Positions 48,401-54,500 of a stretch of DNA of 64,000 nt are shown piece after piece. The stretch lies in NCBI GenBank assembly GCA_963971285.1, contig OZ020255.1, forward strand, positions 9,382,931 through 9,446,930, read 5' to 3'. The notes below the pieces were generated by a model. That model saw nothing but the letters and a program-made list of their open reading frames with translations, was not told the origin of the DNA and ran no database searches. The DNA is from Astropecten irregularis. Lineage: Eukaryota; Echinodermata; Asteroidea; Paxillosida; Astropectinidae. Made by a program: the position numbers and the translations under genes. Position 1 is the stretch's first letter. Each line of letters starts with the position of its first letter.

Positions 48401-51400
48401 TTGGTCACTGGTTTGACCCTTTTCTGGATGAATACAGCATTTCAGGCAGGCCAATTTTAACAGTATGTTAAAATTGGCCTGTGAAGATTTCTGTTTCGGT
48501 ATGCTACCAAAGCATGATAAGTACCTTTAATCTACCAACACTGATTGGTCGAAATTTATGACGGAGGCAGATCTAGAGGGGTTGCAACCCCCCCCCCCAC
48601 TCCCCATTTATCCACAGACCAATGCTAGCTAACTGTGATTTGATTATCATAATGAAAATACCATGTAGTGTTTTTGCCTGTTTCCTTAAAATGTTGGCAC
48701 CGTATGGGACTGGGAATTTCACAGATGACTGTTACTACATCTTTTTTAATATTTTTGCCCATGAATCAGTATTTCTTTGGCAAAAAAACAAAGTATTAAG
48801 TTGCCTTTACATCGATACTTTGAGTTCCTGATATGCGAGATGTTGTTGTTGGCAATCACTGCTGTTTTTGGAGACCGTGTCAACCCGCGATTCAATCTTG
48901 TTTTTGTTGCGATCTTATCATTGTGGTTTGGGCCCGATTTCATCGCGATGCTTAATATAAATGACTACTTTATGTAGTGGAGATTGGCTAAAGCATACAA
49001 ACAAACTTTGTCAAACTTTGTGGTGACTTGCATAGTTGATGAATTTTCAAATTGATCGTTAAGGACAACATCGCTTGTTTTGTAAGCATTTCATGACATT
49101 GGTCCTTAGTTCTGGTTTGAAACCAAGTAACACTCCCTTAAAGTGGCCAAAATGTATCAGTGTGGTTCCTGTTGAAGTAATGAATCGTTTATAGCAAAAG
49201 TTGCTGTGGTGTGTTTTAAAGTCGTCTTGAAATTTACTCTATTGCCAATGGTTAGATGCCATTTGATGCTGTCTTGTACATGCATTTCTCTAACATTTTG
49301 GCAGCAGAGTCCTATCTGAATCTGTCAGAAATTGTTTCCGTAGGACACTTTTTGACCAAGTGTGCATGACGTGGATTTGCGAGATCAAATATGGCGACCA
49401 AGATCCACAACGAAACAAACAGGCCCTACTGTAATGCCATCCAAATCCGACTCACAATGATGCACTGCATTATGTCCCTATCCACCATGCACAATTTCAA
49501 GCTGTTCCACCGATTGATTTTCACACCTTTGTTGATCTTTGACATTTTACTTATGACCCAGGACCCCCAGGAACAGGTGTCTGGCGCATACTGTGAGTGC
49601 GACAACTTTTCCTGTGACCGATACAAGGGGGAGCTATGTGGAGGTATGTTGGGTGCCATTAGGCCCCGCCCTAAAACTGAACAATTCAGCCCTGCCCCTT
49701 TTAAAGTAGTGCTGGGAAAAAAACAAATAATAAAATATCTGCAAGGCTTGAATTTCCTGAAAAAAAGCACTGGACAGCAGGTCTAGTAATTGAAACATTT
49801 TACTAGACCTGAACTTTTTTCACTAGACCTGTGGCAATCATGTACATAGGAAACAGTAATTGTATGCAATATTGTGTCACAATTCACCAGTGTAAGGCAC
49901 CATTTTAATTGTGCATGGAAAACAGAATCACTAGACAGCCGAACTAGTGCAGTACACACTTTACTAGACCGACACTGAAATCACTAGACTCTGTCCACGG
50001 TCTAGTGGATATTTCGAGCCCTTATCTGTATAACCATTTGCTTAACGATCAAACTTTGCTTTAAAGGTTGTATCATACTTTGGTAAGAGACCAAAACAGA
50101 AATGTTCTCAGATTTACGTATAACTTACAGGGTATGAAGATGGTGCTGGTAGAAACATACTGTTAAAATTTTTCCGCCTGAAATGGTGTATTTATCCAGA
50201 AATATAGTAACAACCGAAAATCTTTTTGATCTTTTAAAAGATAAAAAATAAAAGAGTAAACACCGTTTTTCGCTTTTTTCTCAAAAAGTGGGCAACGTAT
50301 GGGACTGAAATTTTCACAGATTACTTTTACTGTATATTCCTTGATATTTTTGCCCATGAATCTGTATTTCTTTGACAAAAACCAAAGTATGATACTACCT
50401 TTAATAGAAATTGTGCAGGTTTGTATCCCACTTCTGGCGGATTTTATTGTCTTTTTATAATGGCTCAATAAATTTTAATACAAGTAAAAAACTGGCACAA
50501 ACTTCTCAACACCAAAAATAATGTCCTGAAATGAATTTAAAGTTAATATATTTTTTTTTTGGTTCCGTCTTAATAAGGCCCGGACAACGGAGTTTGCGTG
50601 TGCGATGAAAAGACGAAGCGCAGCAAGTGCGACTGCAAGCCGGGGTTCACCGGCGACGCCTGCGAGTGCTCGACCCGGCAGGACACTTGCACCGCCTCTA
50701 ACGGGGTAAGCAAATATACCTCAGAGGGATTTTTTTTCTACTCCATACAAAATTTGTTCAGTAATTTTTTCTAATTTTGATGTCAACATGTACGTGTTGT
50801 TTCTTTGCAGCTGCTCTGTAATGGATTCGGAGAATGTAAGTGCGGCAAGTGCGAGTGCAATGTGACCACGCCCTACAGAGGGGAACGCTGCGAGGAGTGC
50901 CCAGTAAGTCAAAGTTCAGAGGTCATAGGGTCAAAGTTCTCTGGGTCATGGGTCAGGAGGAAGTGTGCAGTGAAGGTATAATGAGAAATGCATTGTGGGA
51001 TAGTTTGCTGCAGTGAAAACTTTGAACGTAGAATTTGATAGGCCGGCTATCTATGATGTGGTTTATGGGCCTTTTCGAAACGGAGGCTCAGTCTCAGGCT
51101 CAGGCTACGGCTCCCGCTCTGGCTCCATTTCGTGAATCCATTCTGAAATAACAGCATGAACCGGTACTATAATAGAGGCTTTTGGCTGCGGTTCAGAAGT
51201 AGATTCTCTGGTTTGAAAAGGAACACAGAGCTTCAGCTTCAATGAAAAACCACAACCTATATTTTCAGCATATGGATGACAGAGCTGGAGCTTGAGTCTG
51301 AGGCTGCATCCGAATCTGTTGTCTAGAGCTACGGCTAGGTCTTCGCTCCATTGGAAATACGCGGAGACATAAAGACAATACACCTAGGCGTAGCTCTGGA

Positions 51401-54400
51401 AGCCCGTTTCGGACACGGCCTGAGCTTCATTTTTGAAAAGGTCCGATGTATGTATGTCTAGAGGTCAAAGGTCAGAAGGTCAAATATCAGCAAAGCAATG
51501 TCAGGGAGGCCAAAAGAAAAAACCCTGGAGACGATATAACAGGAAGTGAAATATCAGGAGGTCAGATGCCAGTAGGTTGTGCAAAGCGCAATTGCCGAAC
51601 AATGCATCTTCATTAGACAGCAATGTAGTATCTACTGCCATTCATCGTTCAAAACATTTTGTCTGAAACTTTCGGTGACTTTTGTCCGAAAAAACAGGCA
51701 TGTCCGGGAAAATGCGAGGTGAACCGGGATTGCGTGGCATGCAAGCAGTTCCAGGAAGGACTGAGCCCTGAACAGTGCGAACGTTGCCCATTCCAGGTCA
51801 TCCCCGTCAAGGAACTACCAGGTGAGTACATACTCTAGCTCCCTTCCGCCCTTTTGACATGATGCCAAAAAAAAACTCTCAACTATTGAGAAATTCTCTC
51901 ACGGTTGCAAAATCTTACAAAAGTGTAATCGTGTGAAAGGACACCAATGCTTGAGAGTGACCGACGTCCCTGGTGAATCCTTGAGAGATTTTGACCGAGA
52001 TCCAGACCTACGACAAAATTTCTCAAAGCTTTTATAGTGCTTTGCAATGCGCATGCGTGTGTTTTTCTATGTGTTACATTGCGTTTGCAGACCGCGCGCT
52101 TCACGCGCAATCTCAGCGTCGTGATGGTACTAGCAGCGTTTTACATTCACAAAATGCATAGTTTATCGATTACCCGCGTTCCGTCTCAAGGGAGGTTTGC
52201 GAAATGTTACACTGTGCCGTGTGAAAGGACGCAAAAGCGGCCAGCATAAAACCGTTTTGTATAAGATTTTGTAACCATAAGAAAATGTCTCAATGGTTGA
52301 GAGTTTTTTTTTAGCTTCGTGTGAAAAGGCCTATAGACTGCAAAATGGAGGAAAGATGCGTCATAAATTTGACAAACTTTGTACAAAACACTGAAAAGGA
52401 GTCTTATTATGTAACTCGAGTATCGTAATAGTAACATGTACTTTTTTTCCCCGGTTGCAGAGCAAGATACCGAGCGCTGTCTGTATCACGACCAGAACGA
52501 TTGCTCGGTACTCTTCACGTACCAGACGCTAGAGAACGGGACCTTTATACTGATCGTGCAAGAGGGACCTGGTACGAATTTGTTTCCCACGTAATTCTGC
52601 TTAATTTAACATGTCATCTATTGCCCATTTGGCTTCAGACTGCCAAACGAACAAAGATAATTGACTAGTAGGGACACCACCAACATACGGCTGGATAGCT
52701 TAGGTGGTAAGAGCGCCAGTATGGTATTCCACAGATCGACGGTTCGAATCCCACTCCAGTCAATTTAACTTTGTTCACTTTTTAATGACTGAAAGGTAAT
52801 ATCATACTTTGGTTTTTGTCAAAGAAGTACAAATTCATGGGCAAAAATATAGATACGAAATAAGATATAAAGATACAGTCACAGTCATCTGTGAAAATTT
52901 CAGTCCCATACAGTGCCCTTTTTTGGGGAGAAAATCGAGAAAAAAGGCCACAGTATTTCTAAAGTCTTTTCTCTTTTATTTTTGATGTTTTGGTCGTTGT
53001 TTTTTTACTATTATTTCTGGATAAATACACCGTTTCAAGCAAAAACATTTTAACGGTATGTTTCTATCACCACCATCTTCATACCCTGTAAGTTATACGT
53101 AAAGCTGTGAACATTTCTGTTTTGGTTTCTTAATACCAAAGTATGATACTACCTTTAAAATTAATCCAGCAAGTTTCCCTTGTGGTTATTTGATGATTAT
53201 TATGATTAATTCTTGCTTGTTTTGTTTGTATGTCCAGTGTGTCCAGTACCAGTCAACAGTGCAATCATTATTGGGGGCATCGTAGCGGGCATCATCATCA
53301 TTGGCCTGATCTTGCTCATCATCTGGAAGATCCTGACTCACATCTACGACTCGCGAGAGTTTGCTCGCTTTGAGAAAGAGCGCACACAGGCCAAGTGGGA
53401 CCAGGTAAGCCGGTACCCCGTAGGAAACCTTTGTTTGTGTCGTTGCTTGTGTCATACCTTTCCTTCTGTTATTATTTTCAACCTGTGCTCAAATGTCACA
53501 TAAAAGGCATGTACAACATTGGTAAAGGTGATAGAACAGTAGGCTGCTCATAATTTGATTTGTCATGGAATGAACATAAACTTGCGAAATTTTCAGCTCA
53601 ATTGATCATTGGAAACAGTAGAAAACAGCGAAAAACCATTGCACTTGTTACAGCAAATTATGTGGGAATAGCTGTGACATTTTTTATCTTTCCAAGATCA
53701 AAAATGTTTTGGTGTTTGGTTTTACTCTGGATAGATACAGCATTTCAGGCAGAAACATTTTTCCAGTATGTTTGTACCATTACTGTCTTTATATCCTGTA
53801 AGTTATACGTAAATCTGTGAACATTTCTATTTGGGTATGTTACCTATCCTGTATTGTACCTTTAAAGCAGGCATGCAACTTTTCCTCTGATCAGCTGATT
53901 TCCTCTTTTTTCACTTCACTCTTGTGCCATTGAAAAGTGAAAAACACTGTACAAAATATGGTAAAGATTGGAATTTCCTCTTTTTTAAGAAAGTCCAAGT
54001 TGCATGCCTGTTAAAGGTAGTATCATACTTTGGTAAGAGACCAAAACAGAAATGCTCACAAATTTACCTATGACTTTCAGAGTATGAAGATCATGCTAGT
54101 AGAAACCTTCCATTAAAATTTGTCCGCCTGAAATGGTGTATTTATACAGAAATTAGTAAAACAATGACCGAAAATCTTTTTGGTCTTTTTAAAGATCACA
54201 AATAACAGAGAAAAGACTTAAGAAATACTGAGGCTGTTTTTTTCACAAAAAGTGGGCAGCGTATGGGACTGAAATTTTCACAGATGACTGTTACTGTATC
54301 TGTCTTGATATTTTTGCCCCTGAATATGTATTTCTTTGACAAAAACCAAAGTATGATACTACCTTTGGTAATAAGTCAAATTTGCGCATGGTCAGCAATG

Positions 54401-54500
54401 TTATATTCCGTTTTCTTCTGTTTGTTCTATTTCACAGAGCGAGAACCCAATTTACAAGCCCTCGACTTCGACCTACAAAAATCCCATCTACCGCAAGTAG
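27383..54500 (+). CDS. Integrin beta subunit, complete gene in 23 coding exons
   Basis: Joined exons (27383-27485, 33501-33577, 34634-34747, 35600-35687, 37163-37294, 38257-38353, 39522-39606, 40280-40366, 40952-41035, 41568-41642, 42163-42258, 43046-43135, 44293-44480, 44788-44872, 45048-45190, 46118-46190, 49562-49643, 50578-50705, 50811-50903, 51698-51821, 52461-52571, 53238-53404, 54438-54500) give 794 residues. The protein is a type I cell-surface adhesion receptor that pairs with an alpha chain. Domains: signal peptide 1-33, PSI 35-60, hybrid (split), beta-I about 130-375 with MIDAS D152-S154-S156, ADMIDAS D159/D160, SyMBS N243/D245/P247/E248, four I-EGF modules about 455-640, beta-tail to 718, one membrane helix about 727-748, and a 46-residue tail with two NPIY motifs. 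All introns are GT-AG with consistent phases. The beta-I specificity loop is unusually short (CTGC, 209-212). The class within echinoderm or vertebrate betas is unresolved. Confidence 0.96.
27575..27925 (-). mobile_element. GAGCCT-tract foldback element, copy 3, interrupted
   Basis: GGCTCCGGCTCAGTCTCCGG and GAAAATATGGG lie left of a nested foldback (27659-27807); GAAGCTGAAGCTCTG and GAATGGATTCACAAAATGGA lie right of it. Confidence 0.7.
27659..27807 (-). mobile_element. Foldback element AATAGCGC, copy 2, nested
   Basis: Inverted relative to 27093-27254 (TGCGCTAAAAATAGCACCGA, CAGACAAACATTGC, GTGACGTCATTAGTGCGGA). It is inserted inside the GAGCCT-tract element within intron 1. Confidence 0.85.
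28014..28182. mobile_element. Short inverted-repeat element (TTGCAACTTTTCC ends), copy 1
   Basis: Left GGTTGCAACTTTTCCTC and right AAGTCCAAGTTGCCTGCCTG are inverted. A cleaner copy lies at 53873-54010. Confidence 0.7.
28345..28395 (-). ncRNA. Hammerhead-like motif (CTGATGAG ... GAAAC)
   Basis: On the minus strand: CCTGATGAGGACTAG, a short loop, CTAGTC, GAAACATTGAGACC. Both conserved core strings (CUGAUGA and GAAA) flank a stem II of at least five pairs. It is closely related to 14752-14800. A Penelope-like element remnant is the likely source; cleavage ability is unproven. Confidence 0.45.
29330..29605. repeat. Dispersed 'CTAGAC' repeat, copy 2
   Basis: TTCTGGACAGCTGGTCTGGTAATTG-like start, TTTACTAGACCTGAAC, CACTAGACAGCTGGAC and GTCCACGGTCTAG are shared with 23558-23955 and 49745-50022. 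Confidence 0.75.
30611..30860. mobile_element. Foldback element, GGGGCC(T/A)ATTTCAT family
   Basis: GGGGCCTATTTCATGGCTCT at the left and AGAACCATGAAATTGGTCC at the right are inverted, with CTTACC/GGTAAG-type subterminal pairing. A GATCC-hairpin fragment lies inside, near 30750-30790. Confidence 0.65.
32690..32935 (-). mobile_element. TTAA element family A, right-truncated
   Basis: TTAAAGGTAATTTCATACTT starts the copy and the GTCAAAGAAATGGAGATTC interior follows. The far terminal repeat is missing. Confidence 0.75.
32985..33410. repeat. Dispersed 'ACCACA' repeat with a SINE-like insert
   Basis: GGAACTTCCTTAACAAAAGT, AAACAATCTGCTTTT and GTGGTTTATGATCCAGTTC are shared with 38395-38640. Relative to that copy, about 33033-33182 is extra and contains, on the minus strand, a B-box-like GGTTCAAATCC at the tRNA-like TCGGGTGGGATTTGAACC side, consistent with an inserted SINE. 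Confidence 0.55.
33501..33577 (+). CDS. Integrin beta exon 2: PSI domain
   Basis: Residues 35-60 ([13 protein letters not shown]...CVWCKQE) carry the cysteine and CxWC pattern of the plexin-semaphorin-integrin module. Acceptor CCCGTACAG; donor GAG|GTACAT. Confidence 0.92.
33600..33776. mobile_element. Foldback element of the GGGGCCAATTTCAT family, one end lost
   Basis: ATCACTTGCAATTGTTCTTTG and GTGGTTTATTTTATT match the interior of the 41.1 kb copy; the right end is AATTGGCCCC. Confidence 0.65.
33776..33876. mobile_element. Short foldback (CTGGTCTGGCTTTTAAG)
   Basis: CCTGGTCTGGCTTTTAAGTG is mirrored by AGCCATTTAAAAGCCAGGCC, about 100 bp. Related single arms occur near 34215, 38960 and 56110. 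Confidence 0.6.
34047..34190. mobile_element. Foldback element (AATCGACCCCTGG type)
   Basis: CAGGGATCGATTTCACAAAG at the left, GATGAGTTTGGTGAAATTGA at the right, ATAACCCATCGTATCCTACG inside. Confidence 0.7.
34634..34747 (+). CDS. Integrin beta exon 3: PSI end and hybrid domain start
   Basis: Residues 61-98; [12 protein letters not shown] matches the conserved RCD...L...GC segment. Acceptor TTTGTTCAG; donor CGG|GTAAAT; phase 0 on both sides. Confidence 0.92.
35262..35430 (+). mobile_element. tRNA-derived SINE (copy 2 of 3)
   Basis: A box TAGCTCAGTTGGTAAGAGC (35340-35358), B box GGTTCGAATCC (35385-35395), and acceptor-like ends GGGCTGG and CCAGTC that can pair. The anticodon arm is imperfect. 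Leader TAGGGACACCACCAACGTAG is shared with the copies at 20.4 and 52.6 kb. Confidence 0.8.
35600..35687 (+). CDS. Integrin beta exon 4: hybrid domain strand
   Basis: Residues 99-127; [10 protein letters not shown] is the conserved (Q)xxxLxLRPG element just before the beta-I domain. Acceptor CATTTTCAG; phase 1 donor CCCG|GTCAGT. Confidence 0.92.
35766..36150. mobile_element. Foldback (AATCGACCCC type) interrupted by a GATCC-hairpin repeat
   Basis: CCAGGGGTCAACTTCACC starts the copy and CGTGGAATCGACCCC ends it. Between them TAATAAACTTCTGCAAACTG...GGATCTTTGTCAAAGGC is the dispersed repeat, so the repeat inserted later. Confidence 0.65.
36158..36568. mobile_element. Inverted-repeat element with ~30-bp ends and 9-bp target duplication
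   Basis: AAAGATTATATAGCGCTACG...CAAGATGGA is mirrored by TCCATCTTGCGCG...TATAATCTTT. AGTCCAGCT flanks both sides, a 9-bp duplication that fits Mutator-like elements. There is no transposase. Confidence 0.85.
36783..37016. mobile_element. Foldback element, GGGGCCAATTTCAT family
   Basis: GGCCAATTTCATGGAGCTGC at the left; TTAATTGGCCCCTGG at the right. The interior CCATTTGATATTCATGGTC and CAAAGAACAATCACAAGTG is shared with 17682 and 43550. Confidence 0.8.
37163..37294 (+). CDS. Integrin beta exon 5: beta-I domain with MIDAS
   Basis: Residues 128-171. [18 protein letters not shown] contains the metal-binding DxSxS (D152, S154, S156) and the adjacent D159/D160 of ADMIDAS. Phase 1 on both sides. 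Confidence 0.95.
37640..38133 (-). mobile_element. TTAA element family A (diverged), with a nested foldback
   Basis: The right end CGAAGTATGATACTACC then TTAA (38130-38133) is clear; the left part (AATTGATCATTGGAAACAGT) is a diverged subfamily shared with 53.5 kb. The foldback at 37896-38049 interrupts it. Confidence 0.65.
37896..38049. mobile_element. Foldback element (GGGGCCGATTTCACTAA)
   Basis: Arms GGGGCCGATTTCACTAATGC...GCCCAAATCCATC and inverse are almost fully paired. The sister copy is at 44097-44250. Confidence 0.85.
38257..38353 (+). CDS. Integrin beta exon 6: beta-I domain
   Basis: Residues 172-204; [19 protein letters not shown] is a hallmark of beta-I domains. Acceptor CGGCACAG; donor AA|GTAAGT (phase 2). 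Confidence 0.93.
38395..38745. repeat. Dispersed 'ACCACA' repeat with ~75-bp tandem duplication
   Basis: Homologous to 32985-33410. From 38594 a 75-76-bp unit ending GAGGGTTAGGGTTAAG occurs twice (ends at 38668 and 38745). The TTAGGG word occurs once per unit and is not a telomere array. Confidence 0.75.
39098..39435. repeat. Direct repeats of ~100 bp (period ~179)
   Basis: GTGTAGACTCCTTTCCTAAC...AGAGTACATGGTGCATCC occurs at 39153-39255 and 39332-39435, with a partial third copy at 39098-39150. Confidence 0.85.
39522..39606 (+). CDS. Integrin beta exon 7: specificity-determining loop
   Basis: Residues 204-232, [19 protein letters not shown]. The two loop cysteines (C209, C212) are separated by only two residues, against five or six in human beta 1 and beta 3. 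Splice signals are clean (CATTTCAG; ACT|GTAAGT), so the short loop is not a missed exon edge. Confidence 0.93.
39808..40055. mobile_element. Foldback element, GGGGCCAATTTCAT family
   Basis: GGGGCCAATTTCATAGAGC...CTTAAGCACAAAAATTGC at the left and inverse at the right (GCTCTATGAAATTGGGCCC) form nearly complete ends. Confidence 0.85.
40280..40366 (+). CDS. Integrin beta exon 8: SyMBS segment of beta-I
   Basis: Residues 233-261; [17 protein letters not shown] carries N243, D245, P247 and E248 that bind the synergistic metal and MIDAS ions. Confidence 0.95.
40620..40745. repeat. Inverted repeat GTCCGCACTGGACTT
   Basis: GTCCGCACTGGACTTTTATG at the left and AAGTCCAGTGCGGAC about 70 bases on; the right side continues with related half-arms. 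Confidence 0.55.
40952..41035 (+). CDS. Integrin beta exon 9: beta-I domain
   Basis: Residues 262-289; [18 protein letters not shown] contains the conserved TDAxFHxAGDGK motif. Phase 0 on both sides. Confidence 0.95.
41098..41352. mobile_element. Foldback element, GGGGCCAATTTCAT family
   Basis: GTGGCCAATTTCACGTCCC at the left; CTCCATGAAATTGGCCACTG at the right; the interior is in the opposite orientation to 36783-37016. Confidence 0.75.
41568..41642 (+). CDS. Integrin beta exon 10: beta-I domain
   Basis: Residues 290-314; [20 protein letters not shown] matches the conserved KLGGIVxPNDGxCHL block. Confidence 0.94.
42163..42258 (+). CDS. Integrin beta exon 11: beta-I domain
   Basis: Residues 315-346; [20 protein letters not shown] then FAVTE is the conserved DYPSxxQL...NIxxIFAVT block. 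Confidence 0.95.
42352..42502. repeat. ~47-bp minisatellite (GTCCCATGGCTACTTCAGTG)
   Basis: Three consecutive diverged units begin GTCCCATAGCC, GTCCCATGGCT and GTCCCATGGCT, with AACCAGAC/GACCA words at the unit ends. Confidence 0.75.
42582..42965 (-). mobile_element. TTAA inverted-repeat element, family C, copy 2 (384 bp)
   Basis: TTAA at 42582-42585 and 42962-42965; terminal AGGGATTGCATACGTTTGG and inverse. The central palindrome (GAGAAGCGTTATGGCCATAA...) is kept. Inverted relative to 22138-22521. Confidence 0.9.
43046..43135 (+). CDS. Integrin beta exon 12: beta-I end
   Basis: Residues 347-376; [18 protein letters not shown] matches the final beta-I helix (xxLxxDSSNVVxLIxxxY). Confidence 0.94.
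43550..43790. mobile_element. Foldback element, GGGGCCAATTTCAT family
   Basis: TTGCTTAGCACAAAAGTGTC, CCATTTGATATTCATGGTC and GCTAAGCAGGGTCGTGAAATT; the terminal words are degraded. Confidence 0.65.
43955..44098. mobile_element. Foldback element (AATCGACCCCTGG type), abutting the next
   Basis: GTCGATTTCTGTGAAGCCC at the left and TTTGGTGCAATCGACCCCTG at the right; ATAACCCATCGTGTCCTAC inside. Confidence 0.7.
44097..44250. mobile_element. Foldback element (GGGGCCGATTTCACTAA), copy 2
   Basis: Inverted arms from GGGGCCGATTTCACTAACGC to CATTAGTAAAATTGGCCCC; sister of 37896-38049. Confidence 0.8.
44293..44480 (+). CDS. Integrin beta exon 13: hybrid domain
   Basis: Residues 377-438; [20 protein letters not shown]...[16 protein letters not shown], the conserved second hybrid segment. 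N-glycosylation sites NIT and NFT are visible. Ends phase 2. Confidence 0.95.
44520..44755 (+). mobile_element. GAGCCT-tract foldback element, copy 4
   Basis: TTGAATCCATTCTAAAATTG, GGCGGCGGTTCAGAAGTAGA and the tract GCCGGAGCCTGAGCCGGAGC; the left end is missing. Confidence 0.65.
44788..44872 (+). CDS. Integrin beta exon 14: hybrid end into I-EGF1
   Basis: Residues 439-467; [20 protein letters not shown] then ECECEAGK opens the cysteine-rich stalk. Confidence 0.94.
45048..45190 (+). CDS. Integrin beta exon 15: I-EGF1
   Basis: Residues 468-514; [20 protein letters not shown] then RYGQECEC is a standard integrin EGF module. Acceptor TCATTAG; phase 2 donor. Confidence 0.94.
45596..45962 (+). 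mobile_element. TTAA element family A
   Basis: TTAA at both ends (45596-45599, 45959-45962) with full terminal repeats and the GATCTTTTAAAAGATC centre. Confidence 0.9.
46118..46190 (+). CDS. Integrin beta exon 16: I-EGF2 first part
   Basis: Residues 515-539; [18 protein letters not shown]. The acceptor follows a pyrimidine tract and TGGACAG; donor CCG|GTAAGA. Confidence 0.94.
47590..47954 (+). mobile_element. TTAA element family A
   Basis: TTAA at 47590-47593 and 47951-47954; complete and close to the family consensus. It makes a good reference copy. Confidence 0.92.
48200..48530 (-). mobile_element. TTAA element family A
   Basis: AATGGTAATATCATACTTTG at the left with degraded TTAA; GTACCTTTAA at the right. 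The AGGCAGGCCAATTTTAACAG segment shows a local internal duplication of TTAAAATTGGCCTG. Confidence 0.8.
48650..48812 (+). mobile_element. TTAA element family A, right-half fragment
   Basis: GGCACCGTATGGGACTGGGA...CATGAATCAGTATTTCTTTG; the left half is missing. Confidence 0.75.
49562..49643 (+). CDS. Integrin beta exon 17: I-EGF2 second part
   Basis: Residues 540-566; [19 protein letters not shown] matches the conserved CECDNFxCDR block. Two in-frame acceptors are possible: CCCAG ending 49561 or CCCCCAG ending 49570, which adds or drops Asp-Pro-Gln. Confidence 0.9.
49745..50022. repeat. Dispersed 'CTAGAC' repeat, copy 3
   Basis: GCACTGGACAGCAGGTCTAG is the uninterrupted counterpart of the foldback insertion site at 23592. 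It ends GTCTAGTGGATATTTCGAGC. Confidence 0.8.
50061..50404 (+). mobile_element. TTAA element family A
   Basis: TTAA at 50061-50064 and 50401-50404. A short deletion follows the GATCTTTTAAAAGAT centre. Confidence 0.88.
50578..50705 (+). CDS. Integrin beta exon 18: I-EGF3
   Basis: Residues 567-609; [20 protein letters not shown] with the C-x-C pattern of I-EGF3. Acceptor TTAATAAG is weak in pyrimidines near the AG but follows a T-tract. Confidence 0.92.
50811..50903 (+). CDS. Integrin beta exon 19: I-EGF4
   Basis: Residues 610-640; [15 protein letters not shown]...RGERCEECP. Acceptor TTCTTTGCAG; donor CCA|GTAAGT. Confidence 0.95.
51068..51440. mobile_element. GAGCCT-tract foldback element, copy 5, compound
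   Basis: CGAAACGGAGGCTCAGTCTC...GGCTGCGGTTCAGAAGTAGA...GAGCTGGAGCTTGAGTC then an extra unrelated part to TGAGCTTCATTTTTGAAAAG. Confidence 0.65.
51698..51821 (+). CDS. Integrin beta exon 20: beta-tail domain
   Basis: Residues 641-681; [20 protein letters not shown] matches the CxxxCxxxxxCVxC beta-tail start. Phase 1 donor CCAG|GTGAGT. Confidence 0.94.
51822..52460. other. Intron 20, partial inverted structure
   Basis: AAAAAAACTCTCAACTATTGAGAAAT (51869 on, split across) and AATGTCTCAATGGTTGAGAG plus TTTTTTTTAG (near 52284-52312) are inverted; TGTGAAAGGAC words occur inside at 51933 and 52219. It is probably a foldback of about 450 bp. Confidence 0.45.
52461..52571 (+). CDS. Integrin beta exon 21: beta-tail domain
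   Basis: Residues 682-718; [20 protein letters not shown] matches C...DxxDCxxxFxY. Phase 1 donor CCTG|GTACGA. Confidence 0.94.
52633..52789 (+). mobile_element. tRNA-derived SINE (copy 3 of 3)
   Basis: Leader TAGGGACACCACCAACATAC, degraded A box TAGCTTAGGTGGTAAGAGC, B box GGTTCGAATCC. It abuts the TTAA element at 52790. Confidence 0.78.
52790..53158 (-). mobile_element. TTAA element family A
   Basis: AAAGGTAATATCATACTTTG at the left (target mutated to TGAA) and TATGATACTACC then TTAA at 53155-53158. It ends 79 bases before exon 22. Confidence 0.85.
53238..53404 (+). CDS. Integrin beta exon 22: transmembrane helix and proximal tail
   Basis: Residues 719-774; a hydrophobic helix about 727-748, then [17 protein letters not shown], equivalent to the vertebrate HDRREFAKFEKE talin/alpha-actinin-binding segment. 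Confidence 0.96.
53535..53865 (-). mobile_element. TTAA element family A, diverged subfamily
   Basis: AATTGATCATTGGAAACAGT and GTAAGTTATACGTAAATCTG; the right end CTTTAAAG has TTAA at 53862-53865. Same subfamily as 37640-38133. Confidence 0.65.
53873..54010. mobile_element. Short inverted-repeat element (CAGGCATGCAACTT), copy 2
   Basis: GCATGCAACTTTTCCTCTGA and AAGTCCAAGTTGCATGCCTG are inverted ends; directly followed by the TTAA element at 54011. Confidence 0.8.
54011..54366 (+). mobile_element. TTAA element family A
   Basis: TTAA at the left; at the right ATGATACTACCTTT runs into GGTAATAAG without TTAA. It ends 71 bases before the last coding exon. Confidence 0.88.
54438..54500 (+). CDS. 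Integrin beta exon 23: cytoplasmic tail end
   Basis: [20 protein letters not shown] then TAG. Two NPxY motifs (Y780, Y792) for talin and kindlin type PTB domains, with a Ser/Thr-rich link between. Confidence 0.96.
   Translation, partial: SENPIYKPSTSTYKNPIYRK

Larger units (their letters stand above)
46191..49561. other. Large intron 16 of the integrin beta gene
   Basis: About 3.4 kb, holding family A copies at 47590, 48200 and 48650. 46700-46960 is unlabelled sequence with a 74-codon minus-strand frame that I do not recognise. A C-run (about 48589-48598) is also present. Confidence 0.6.

Noticed and set aside
49391-49786. 131-codon open frame covering integrin beta exon 17
   Set aside because: Only the exon part matches integrin; the rest is intron read-through without coding features.
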